From: JAMZMI01 sp964353015
GTDB taxonomy: Bacteria > Bacteroidota > Bacteroidia > Cytophagales > Cyclobacteriaceae
Assembly: GCA_964353015.1 (NCBI GenBank)
Contig: CAYGUA010000003.1
Coordinates: 62,001 to 126,000 of the forward strand
Direction of reading: 5' to 3'
Length of the DNA: 64,000 bases
Made by a program: the position numbers and the translations under genes. The notes under the pieces were generated by a model. That model saw only the letters and a list, made by a program, of their open reading frames with translations, had not been told where the DNA came from and did no database searches. Below are positions 1-7,124 of this stretch, in pieces (positions within the stretch are counted from its first letter, which is position 1; each line of letters begins with the position of its first letter).

Positions 1-591
1 GTCAATGAGCACACATTAATACCACGACCAGAGACGGAGGAGCTTGTAAATCTTATCATCCAGGAAAATCAAAAACCAAAGCTCAAAATACTGGATATAG
101 GCACAGGATCTGGTTGTATTGCCATTTCACTTGCCAAGTCAGCCATAGCTGGTGACATCATGGCGATTGATATTTCTGAAGAAGCTTTGGCTCTTGCATC
201 TGAAAATGCTTTGCTCAATAAGGCCACTGTTCACTTTCAACAAACTGACATTCTAAACAATGAAATTCCGTGGGATAATTTGGATATCATCGTGAGTAAT
301 CCTCCATATATCCCAGCAAGCGAAAGAGGAAATATGAGTCAAAATGTAGCGGATTATGAACCCGGCCTTGCATTATTTGTGCCTGACCATGATCCATTGA
401 TTTTTTATCGGGTGATCGCCGAAAAGGCCATGATCAGCTTGAAAAAAGGTGGAAAATTATATTTTGAAATCCATGAAGCTTTCGGAAAAGAGACTGCCGT
501 TCTTTTGGAAAAGGTTGGTTTTTCTGAGGTAAAAATATTTCAGGATATGCAAGGAAAACCAAGAATAGCACGCGGAATCAAGGGAATTTGA
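1..591 (+). CDS. prmC: Peptide chain release factor N5-glutamine methyltransferase, 5'-truncated by the window edge
   Basis: PrmC (HemK) methylates the glutamine of the GGQ motif in release factors RF1 and RF2, using S-adenosylmethionine, in the cytoplasm. The frame is open from base 1, so the start codon lies outside the window; 196 codons are visible, against about 280 residues for the whole family. Visible features are the PrmC-typical LIPRPETEELV stretch (visible residues 6-16), the SAM-binding motif ILDIGTGSGC (30-39) and the catalytic NPPYIP signature (100-105), which holds the target glutamine side chain. A start at position 160 would delete the SAM motif and is wrong. The 3' end overlaps the end of the convergent anti-sigma gene by 14 bases. 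Confidence 0.95.
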   Translation, partial: VNEHTLIPRPETEELVNLIIQENQKPKLKILDIGTGSGCIAISLAKSAIAGDIMAIDISEEALALASENALLNKATVHFQQTDILNNEIPWDNLDIIVSNPPYIPASERGNMSQNVADYEPGLALFVPDHDPLIFYRVIAEKAMISLKKGGKLYFEIHEAFGKETAVLLEKVGFSEVKIFQDMQGKPRIARGIKGI

Positions 592-1957
592 TTTTTAAAG
601 TCACATTCGATTCAATATTCTGTCCACCACTATTCGCTGGAATCCATTTTGGACCTTCTTTAATCAGCCGAATAGCTTCAGCATCACATCCAAATCCAAG
701 GCTCTTTTTCACCTCAATATTCACAACCTCTCCCGAACTGGAAATTTTCAATTCGAGTTTGACCACACCTGAAATCTCATTTTCGGCGGCTGCCTGTGGA
801 TAAATTTTATTTTGATTGATGTAATCCTTAAATGATGTCATACCATCTGCTGGCTGTGGCTTTTGATAAGTACTGAAATCGTCATTTTCAATTTGAATTT
901 GGGAATAAGCAGACTCGCCTTTATTTCTGGCTCCATATCCAACTACCACCACTTCTTCAAGTGCCATCAGATCCATTTGCAATGCCACGGTGAGAGAATC
1001 CTGATCTGGAATCTGCCGCTCCGTGGTACTAAACCCGATGAATGCAAATACCAGTTCTTCATCCTCCGGATTCACTTCTATTTCAAATTCCCCATCAATG
1101 TTACTCACCGTGCCTCTGGATGTACCATCTACCACAATAGAAACCCCTGGCAGTGGCTCCATATCTTGATCCATCACAACTCCCTTTATTTTTCTCTTTG
1201 GCATTATCTCAGGCATAGAAGCAGATGATCGTGCTACAGCTTTTGATTCGGAAAACAGTTGATCCGAAATATTTACACCTGCTGCCTTGCCGGTTAGCAT
1301 TTGGGTGGTCTCTGGTTTGTAAACCACCAGTTCTTCTTGTGCAGTTTCGCTCATTGTCAGTGCTGTTTCATCCAAGCCAATCGATTCCATTTTGGGAGGT
1401 GTCGCTTCGACATATTCAGCCTCAACATTTTCGATGATTTTTTCTTCCACCGTCGATTCTTCTAGAAATGCCAGCGTTTTTTCTTCGTCCAAAATGTGCT
1501 GTTCTTCCTCATTTTTATCCGCTGGCAGTTCTTCCTGTGATTGAACCGTATTTTCTTCACCTGGATTAATATTGGATACAGATTCTTTTGATAGGCTAAC
1601 AGAGTCTATTTCATTCTCAACCATACTCACTTGTGAAGTTTCCACCGTCTTATTCGTAAAAAACCAAGTGAGATATCCGGCCACAATAAGTAATAATCCA
1701 ACTGCTGCCACCTTAAGCCATAATCCATTATTATTTGAAGTTCTTTTTGCCGCCAATCTTGTTCGAAGGATATGCAGGTCATCTGAGATTTGATCAGGAT
1801 TATTTGCCTCCCAGCCTTCAAGCGCATCACCTTCAAGCTCCGAATGCAAAGCAAGGCGCTCCAATTCATGGGATTCCATTGGCGATAGATCTCCCTTCAG
1901 ATAGCTTTTCAGCTCATCTTCCTTCATCAGTCGATATGTCTTTTTATCTTTTGACAT
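578..1957 (-). CDS. Membrane anti-sigma-like protein with SusC-type regulatory domain and TonB C-terminal domain
   Basis: The gene lies directly downstream of an ECF sigma factor and overlaps its end by 14 bases, the usual place for an anti-sigma factor. Numbered from a TTG at 1969 (subtract 4 for the preferred ATG at 1957, preceded by AAGCAAGG), the protein has an acidic cytoplasmic segment (1-80), one transmembrane helix (about 84-104), a long Glu-rich periplasmic linker (110-220), an LTGKAAGVNI stretch resembling a SusC plug motif (225-234), a carboxypeptidase-regulatory-like beta domain (261-331), the SusC-like EEVVVVGYG motif (338-346), and a TonB C-terminal domain (383-463) with the family pattern YPQAA, GCDAEAIRLI and GPKWIPA. 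The N-terminal segment has no clear zinc-binding anti-sigma motif. The anti-sigma role is inferred from position and topology. The ligand is unknown. Confidence 0.8.
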   Translation of the reverse strand: MSKDKKTYRLMKEDELKSYLKGDLSPMESHELERLALHSELEGDALEGWEANNPDQISDDLHILRTRLAAKRTSNNNGLWLKVAAVGLLLIVAGYLTWFFTNKTVETSQVSMVENEIDSVSLSKESVSNINPGEENTVQSQEELPADKNEEEQHILDEEKTLAFLEESTVEEKIIENVEAEYVEATPPKMESIGLDETALTMSETAQEELVVYKPETTQMLTGKAAGVNISDQLFSESKAVARSSASMPEIMPKRKIKGVVMDQDMEPLPGVSIVVDGTSRGTVSNIDGEFEIEVNPEDEELVFAFIGFSTTERQIPDQDSLTVALQMDLMALEEVVVVGYGARNKGESAYSQIQIENDDFSTYQKPQPADGMTSFKDYINQNKIYPQAAAENEISGVVKLELKISSSGEVVNIEVKKSLGFGCDAEAIRLIKEGPKWIPANSGGQNIESNVTLKIKFP

Positions 1958-2513
1958 CCTTGCTTTCAAGACAAATTTTCAGATTCCTTTTTCCATTTTG
2001 GATATAACTCTTGACTTTTTTCAATTCCAAATCACCTTGATCTGCAATCTCCTCATAGCTTTTCCTATCAAGGTAAAACATCCTTACACAATGCTTTTGA
2101 TCGTCCTTGAGTTGCTCTATACAATTTTCCAAGGAAGTCAAATCATTCTCCAGTGAATCTTCATCATTGGGATGCATTATATAATCCGATTCCATAATTT
2201 CGGAATCAAAAGATGCCTGCAAACGCGGGTTTCTCAGTTTCATCAGGCAATGATTCTTACTCACCATGTATAGCCAGCTTTTAAAATAGGTGACTTCTTG
2301 TTTTTTGAGTTTATCGGCAAGAATCTCATAAATATCCATGACCGCATCCTGACTTGCTTCACGTGATTTTAGATATTTCAAACAAAGTCCATAGACCAAA
2401 TGCAGATATCTATCATAGAGTATTCCCAGACATTCGGCATCATCCTTTTGGCTGAAGCGCCGAAGCAGCTCGCCATCATCAAGTTCTTTTCTATTTAAAA
2501 AAAGCAGGCTCAA
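1944..2513 (-). CDS. ECF-type RNA polymerase sigma-70 factor
   Basis: This is a 189-residue sigma factor with only regions 2 and 4, typical of the ECF group. Region 2 spans about residues 25-95 (GILYDRYLHLVYGLCLKYL, then a FKSWLYMVSKNHC core-binding and -10 recognition segment). Region 4 spans about 125-178 and contains the helix-turn-helix around RKSYEEIADQGDLELKKVKSYI. The start is a TTG at 2513: an in-frame TAG lies four codons upstream and there is no ATG in the first 50 codons. It is followed by, and overlaps, the putative anti-sigma gene, and is divergent from the vWA-protein gene. The expected role is to direct RNA polymerase to a small regulon when its membrane regulator releases it. 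The vWA gene next door is a plausible but untested target. Confidence 0.9.
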   Translation of the reverse strand: MSLLFLNRKELDDGELLRRFSQKDDAECLGILYDRYLHLVYGLCLKYLKSREASQDAVMDIYEILADKLKKQEVTYFKSWLYMVSKNHCLMKLRNPRLQASFDSEIMESDYIMHPNDEDSLENDLTSLENCIEQLKDDQKHCVRMFYLDRKSYEEIADQGDLELKKVKSYIQNGKRNLKICLESKDVKR

Positions 2514-2647
2514 ACTATCAGGCTAAAGGGTTGAATTTCATGGATTTGTAAGTCACACTGGAAATTTATGAAAAAAAACTTTCCATCTCTTTATGGAATA
2601 TGAAAGCTCATTTCATCTCAAGGTTACGAAATCAAAATTTATACAAT

Positions 2648-4522
2648 ATGAAAAGAGCAATTTTATTATTCGCAATCATTGGGGTCTTTGCTGCAAATGC
2701 ACAATCGATCACAATTACGGGCACGGTTTACGATGAAGCCGGTGCTGGTCTTCCTGGTGTTCCAATTGTTGAAAAAGGCACACAAAATGGTGTCGTGACG
2801 GACCTGGAGGGAAACTATCAGATCTCAGTTCAAAATGAAAAGAGCATTCTGGTTTTCGCCTTCATTGGTTATCAAAACAAGGAAGAAACTGTTGGCACCA
2901 AAAGAATTATTGATGTGACATTGGAGCTTGACATTCAACAATTACAAGAGGTGATCGTGGTAGGTTATGGTCAGGCAAAAATGATGGATTTAGCTGGAGC
3001 TGTCAGAGGTGTAACCTCAAAAAATCGAATTTTTGGGAATTCCAATCAAAATAGGTCTGCATCCCCAACACTCTATTTTTCTGAAAACGACAGTTACCTT
3101 GAAAATGAAGATTATGAAGGTGTTGAAGAAAATAAATTCTTGCGTCCTTTTGACAAACCGCTTTCTACTTTTTCTATAGATGTGGATGCCGCATCCTATA
3201 GCAATGTGCGCAGATTTCTCAATAATGGACAAAATCCTCCCACAGATGCTGTTCGAATCGAAGAAATGGTGAATTATTTCACCTATGATTATCCACAACC
3301 TCGAGGCGAACATCCATTTTCTATCACTACGAACTACATGCCAGCTCCATGGAATGAAAAACATCAATTTGTTCAAATAGGATTGCAAGGCAGAAAAATT
3401 GCCACAGAAAATCTACCAGCCTCTAATCTGGTTTTTTTGATCGATGTTTCCGGCTCAATGAGTGACCCTAACAAGTTGCCACTGTTAAAATCATCATTAA
3501 AAATGCTTGTGAGCGAAATGCGCAAGGAAGACAAAGTGTCGATCGTGGTATACGCAGGAGCCGCGGGAATGGTACTTGAGCCAACCACAGGCGATAACAA
3601 ACAAAAAATCATTGATGCCCTTGATCAGCTCCAATCAGGTGGATCGACAGCAGGTGGAGCTGGGATAAACCTGGCATACAAAATTGCAAAACAGCATTTT
3701 ATTGAAGGAGGAAACAACCGCGTGATACTTGCAACCGATGGAGACTTCAATGTGGGATCCTCGAGCAATCAAGCCATGGAAGATTTGATAGAAGAAAAGC
3801 GAAATGATGGTGTTTTCCTAACTGTACTAGGATTTGGAATGGGCAATTATAAAGATTCTAAAATGGAAATTTTGGCCGATAAGGGCAATGGAAACTACGC
3901 ATATATTGACAATTTGCAAGAAGCACAAAAAGTGCTTGTCAATGAATTTGGTGGCACCCTGTTTACCATTGCAAAAGATGTGAAAATTCAAGTTGAGTTT
4001 AATCCGGCTTTAGTGCAGGCCTATCGCTTGATTGGATATGAAAATAGAAAACTGGCCGATGAGGATTTTAATAATGATAAAAAAGATGCCGGTGAACTTG
4101 GAAGTGGCCACACAGTGACAGCCTTGTATGAAATCGTGCCTGTTGGAGTGAAGAGCAGTTTTGTCGGAAGCATTGATCCTTTGAAATATCAAAAGGAAAT
4201 CGATGAAAAGATCTCAACAACAAGCTCAAATTCGAACGAATTACTTACTGTGAAATTTAGATACAAAGATCCTGATGGCTCAAAAAGCAAACTTCTCACT
4301 CAAACTTTGGAAAGAAAAGAAGTTGTGAAAAATGATGCAAATATTCAATGGGCGGCTGCCGTGGCTAGTTTCGGTATGTTACTTACCGACTCTGACTATA
4401 AAGGAGATTTAAAATATGAAGATATTATCGTGATGGCCAAATCAGCAAAAGGTGAAGATGAATTCGGTTATCGAAGCGAATTTATACAGCTGGTAAGGTT
4501 GGCCTCAAATATGGTTCAGTAG
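2648..4522 (+). CDS. Secreted von Willebrand factor A protein with SusC-like N-terminal domain (YfbK family)
   Basis: The ATG at 2648 is preferred over one at 2600 because it places a signal peptide (MKRAILLFAIIGVFAANAQ) at the N-terminus; the product has 624 residues. In order it has a signal peptide (1-19), a carboxypeptidase-regulatory-like domain (21-94) ending in EVIVVGYG (101-108), a disordered linker, the vWA N-terminal domain (about 165-250, FSIDVDAASYSNVRRFL), a vWA domain with an intact metal-ion site DVSGS (266-270), and a C-terminal DUF3520-type region. The vWA fold usually binds protein partners through a divalent metal. The SusC-like domain matches the one in the neighbouring anti-sigma protein. 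No beta-barrel follows it, so this is not a TonB receptor. Its substrate or partner is not known. A terminator follows directly. Confidence 0.88.
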   Translation: MKRAILLFAIIGVFAANAQSITITGTVYDEAGAGLPGVPIVEKGTQNGVVTDLEGNYQISVQNEKSILVFAFIGYQNKEETVGTKRIIDVTLELDIQQLQEVIVVGYGQAKMMDLAGAVRGVTSKNRIFGNSNQNRSASPTLYFSENDSYLENEDYEGVEENKFLRPFDKPLSTFSIDVDAASYSNVRRFLNNGQNPPTDAVRIEEMVNYFTYDYPQPRGEHPFSITTNYMPAPWNEKHQFVQIGLQGRKIATENLPASNLVFLIDVSGSMSDPNKLPLLKSSLKMLVSEMRKEDKVSIVVYAGAAGMVLEPTTGDNKQKIIDALDQLQSGGSTAGGAGINLAYKIAKQHFIEGGNNRVILATDGDFNVGSSSNQAMEDLIEEKRNDGVFLTVLGFGMGNYKDSKMEILADKGNGNYAYIDNLQEAQKVLVNEFGGTLFTIAKDVKIQVEFNPALVQAYRLIGYENRKLADEDFNNDKKDAGELGSGHTVTALYEIVPVGVKSSFVGSIDPLKYQKEIDEKISTTSSNSNELLTVKFRYKDPDGSKSKLLTQTLERKEVVKNDANIQWAAAVASFGMLLTDSDYKGDLKYEDIIVMAKSAKGEDEFGYRSEFIQLVRLASNMVQ

Positions 4523-4543
4523 ATTGAACATAATCCAAACTTT

Positions 4544-4575
4544 CAAAACCCCTCTTGCAGGGGTTTTGTGTTTTT
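4544..4575 (+). terminator. Rho-independent terminator after the vWA gene
   Basis: A near-perfect inverted repeat, CAAAACCCCT (4544-4553) and AGGGGTTTTG (4559-4568), encloses a five-base loop. It is followed by a T-rich tail (TGTTTTTTG). It lies 21 bases after the stop of the vWA gene and should end that transcript before the next gene. Confidence 0.85.
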
Positions 4576-4600
4576 TGATAGTTATGCTGAAAATTGAAAT

Positions 4601-5857
4601 ATGAAAAATATAGTCTTTCTTCTGACCTTTTTTATATCTATCCATGCCGATTCGCAAATCGATAGCCTGAGTAAATATTACAAACTGGGCATTGCCAATT
4701 ACGAAGCTGGTGACTATTCAGGTTTTCTTGAAAAAATGATGAAAGCGGACGGATTTAGACCGTTTTATCCTCCGGTGATTTACAATATAAGCGCTGGATA
4801 TGCCCTTGCAGGAAAAGAAGATCAGGCCTTAGAATATCTTAAATCCTATTTGGCTTTTAATAGTCTTGTGGATTTCGAGTCGGATAGTGATTTTGATAGC
4901 ATCAGAGACTCAGAAAAGTTTAAATCTACCATTGCGCTTGCCCAGAATCTTTCCAAAAAAATCCACGCAAGTCAACCGTACAAAACCATTTCTGGTGCGA
5001 GACATATTGAATCCATCGCTATCAATACGGAAACAGATGAACTTTATCTTGGCGATGTAAATGCACGAAAGGTGTTTGTATTCAATCGAAAAGAAGCATT
5101 AAATACAATCATTGATTTTCAAGAATACCCTGATTTGTATGGTGTGATGGGATTGGATTTTCACAAAAATTCCAACACACTTTGGGTATGCTCCAGCGCG
5201 CTTCCACAGATTGTGAATTATGATGAATCACTGGCAGGGAGTTCCTCACTTTTTTCAATTGACCTAAATACCAAAATTGTAAAACATCATGGCACATTGA
5301 AAGACGGAAATACCTTCGGTGATCTGATAGTATCAAAATCCGGACAGGTATTGATCTCTGATGGTGGGACCAACACAATATTTACTTTGAATCAAAATGG
5401 TGATTTGGAAGTTTTTGCGGATTTGGCTTCCGAAACTTTTAATCTGCAAGGATTGACAATTAGCGAGGATGAAAAGTCACTTTACATTTCAGATTATATC
5501 TCAGGTATCTATAAGCTCGATATGGACTCCAGGAAGTTGAGCAGAATTGCTTTTGAATCTGGAATCCCATTCAAGGGAATCGATGGATTATATTTCTACA
5601 ACGAGTCGCTGTTGGGCATACAAAATGGAACCAAACCTATGAGAATCCTACAGCTATTTCTAAATGAAGATGGCAATCGGGTCATGAAATATGCTAGCTA
5701 TGATCAAAATATGGATTACCTCAATGAACCTACTCAAGGATATCTTCTCGACCGTGATTTTATTTATATATCCAATAGTCCATGGGCGCAATACACCGAT
5801 GATTTAAAACTGGAAGGTGATTTTCCAATAATGTTGCGAAAGATTCTGATCAAATAA
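4601..5857 (+). CDS. Exported TPR plus beta-propeller (SMP-30/NHL-like) protein
   Basis: The 418-residue product starts with a signal peptide (about residues 1-18, MKNIVFLLTFFISIHADS). Two TPR-like helical pairs follow (about 20-115; YKLGIANYEAGDYSGFLEKM and AGYALAGKEDQALEYLKSYL). The rest, about 140-415, has recurrent beta-propeller blades of the SMP-30/gluconolactonase or NHL type, such as IAINTETDELYLGDVNARKV and LTISEDEKSLYISDYISGIY. The general fold is clear. The substrate or binding partner is not, and a lactonase activity cannot be assumed. It is probably periplasmic or outer-membrane associated. It begins 33 bases after a terminator and ends flush against a convergent gene, so it is probably a single-gene transcript. 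Confidence 0.8.
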   Translation: MKNIVFLLTFFISIHADSQIDSLSKYYKLGIANYEAGDYSGFLEKMMKADGFRPFYPPVIYNISAGYALAGKEDQALEYLKSYLAFNSLVDFESDSDFDSIRDSEKFKSTIALAQNLSKKIHASQPYKTISGARHIESIAINTETDELYLGDVNARKVFVFNRKEALNTIIDFQEYPDLYGVMGLDFHKNSNTLWVCSSALPQIVNYDESLAGSSSLFSIDLNTKIVKHHGTLKDGNTFGDLIVSKSGQVLISDGGTNTIFTLNQNGDLEVFADLASETFNLQGLTISEDEKSLYISDYISGIYKLDMDSRKLSRIAFESGIPFKGIDGLYFYNESLLGIQNGTKPMRILQLFLNEDGNRVMKYASYDQNMDYLNEPTQGYLLDRDFIYISNSPWAQYTDDLKLEGDFPIMLRKILIK

Positions 5858-6493
5858 CTAGCTCAAAGATTCTGAAATCAAGAAAGGAATTTTGGTCATT
5901 TTGATAGTCACCTCTCCTTCCATCTTTTTAGAAAGCGAAATTCCTTCGGATAATTTTTCATTGTCAAGGTCAAGATCAAAGCCTTCTGTACTTGTAAATG
6001 TTTGATCATTTAAAGGAACCAATGCAATTTGCGAAAACGCAGGAAGCCATTTTTTATAGAGCATTCGCTTGCTCAGTATGTGTTTCTGATCTTCAGTGTA
6101 GATCACTAGATCCATTGCCCCACCATGCTTAGTTAGTTGGTTGATAACAGGGAAAAGGAATTCATTTTTTGTCACCACATTAAGCGCCTTATGATTTTTT
6201 CTAATCAGAGTTTTTATCGCTATTGGCCAGATTTCTTCTCCAATCGCGGCATGTATTTCTACAGGTAATTGTAGTTGAAGCTGGTCATACCAATGTGAGA
6301 TACGATCATTATCAACCAAGGCAATGTCCACTTTGTGACCAAGTGACATGATTTTATCCAAATACCTCTCCACGACTACCACCGTCGGCGACCACTCAAG
6401 TAGTTCTTGAACAACCGGCCAATTAAATTGGTTTATTGCATGGATCAGTAATGAGGGCTCCTGTTCATCCCTGACTATGTGATGTGATGACAT
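5858..6493 (-). CDS. Thiamine pyrophosphokinase-like protein (divergent catalytic motif)
   Basis: The 211-residue protein resembles Bacteroidota thiamine pyrophosphokinases, which convert thiamine and ATP to TPP and AMP. The C-terminus (about 155-206; QIALVPLNDQTFTSTEGFDL, DNEKLSEG, then EVTIKM) follows the pattern of the TPK thiamine-binding beta-sandwich domain. In the N-terminal domain the family motif PD...GDxDS appears as VDIALVDNDR (55-64), so the three aspartates (56, 61, 63) are kept. The family GD becomes VD and DS becomes DR, and the upstream DGG element reads VER. It lies in the same neighbourhood as a TPP-riboswitch receptor and a PnuC transporter, which supports a thiamine role. 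The identification rests on remembered family patterns, and a diverged or inactive member is possible. Confidence 0.6.
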   Translation of the reverse strand: MSSHHIVRDEQEPSLLIHAINQFNWPVVQELLEWSPTVVVVERYLDKIMSLGHKVDIALVDNDRISHWYDQLQLQLPVEIHAAIGEEIWPIAIKTLIRKNHKALNVVTKNEFLFPVINQLTKHGGAMDLVIYTEDQKHILSKRMLYKKWLPAFSQIALVPLNDQTFTSTEGFDLDLDNEKLSEGISLSKKMEGEVTIKMTKIPFLISESLS

Positions 6494-6543
6494 TTCAGAT
6501 TTGGTTGTTTACTACTTATATTTAATATGCCAAAAATACGTTT

Positions 6544-7122
6544 ATGAAAAACATTATCGGAATTATATTGATTGCTTCGCTCGCAAGTTGTATAGTTGAG
6601 CGTGAATATGTGGTTGATTATGACTACAGCTACCGCGGTAAATTCAAAAAATATAAAACCTTTGGCTTTCTAATAACTAGTGATACGGTCAACTTCAATG
6701 GTATGAGTGATTTTCTTATCAAAGATGAAATTGAAAGGAGAATGAAATCCCAGGGTTATGTTTTTAGTGATAAAAAGCCTTCGATTCTCATCGCTTACAA
6801 GATTTTTGGTCAGGATTTTAAACTACAGGGTTATGATCAGGTCGAGCTCGAAAATTGGGAAAACAATTACGGTCAATATGAACTCTCCGATGATGATATT
6901 GCATCCATAGAAATTGCCAAATATCATGAATCAGATGTGCACCTGAAAAAAGGCACACTACTCATAGACTTTATTGATACACAAACGCACAGCGTAATAT
7001 GGCAAGGTTACGCCAGTGGACTTTTTGATGATGCCACACTTTTCAGTAAAGATGCCAAATACGCTGTGCGTACCATTCTCAATCAATACAAACTTCTGGC
7101 TTATAATTCCATTCCACAATAA
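6544..7122 (+). CDS. DUF4136-type lipoprotein
   Basis: A lipoprotein signal peptide (MKNIIGIILIASLASC) ends in a lipobox with the acylated cysteine at residue 16. The mature part looks like the DUF4136 family: a start resembling DYDYSYRGKFKKYKTFGF, an amphipathic segment (LIKDEIERRMKSQGY), then beta strands ending in GTLLIDFIDTQTHSVIWQGY and an Ala-rich terminal helix (DAKYAVRTILNQY). Function is not established for the family. Proteins of this kind are small envelope lipoproteins. It is divergent from the TPK-like gene with 50 bases between them. Its stop is two bases from the stop of the convergent TonB receptor. Confidence 0.82.
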   Translation: MKNIIGIILIASLASCIVEREYVVDYDYSYRGKFKKYKTFGFLITSDTVNFNGMSDFLIKDEIERRMKSQGYVFSDKKPSILIAYKIFGQDFKLQGYDQVELENWENNYGQYELSDDDIASIEIAKYHESDVHLKKGTLLIDFIDTQTHSVIWQGYASGLFDDATLFSKDAKYAVRTILNQYKLLAYNSIPQ

Positions 7123-7124
7123 GT

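Noticed and set aside
588..2007. Several plus-strand open frames opposite the sigma/anti-sigma genes
   Set aside because: They are antisense to clear genes, have no family motif and no start context. They are shadows of the real reading frames.
2600..2647. Longer vWA protein starting at 2600
   Set aside because: The extra 16 residues would precede and mask the clear signal peptide that begins at 2648.
2648..4522. vWA protein as a truncated TonB receptor pseudogene
   Set aside because: The SusC-like N-terminal domain is followed by a complete vWA protein with no frameshift or stop, so it is a genuine domain combination.
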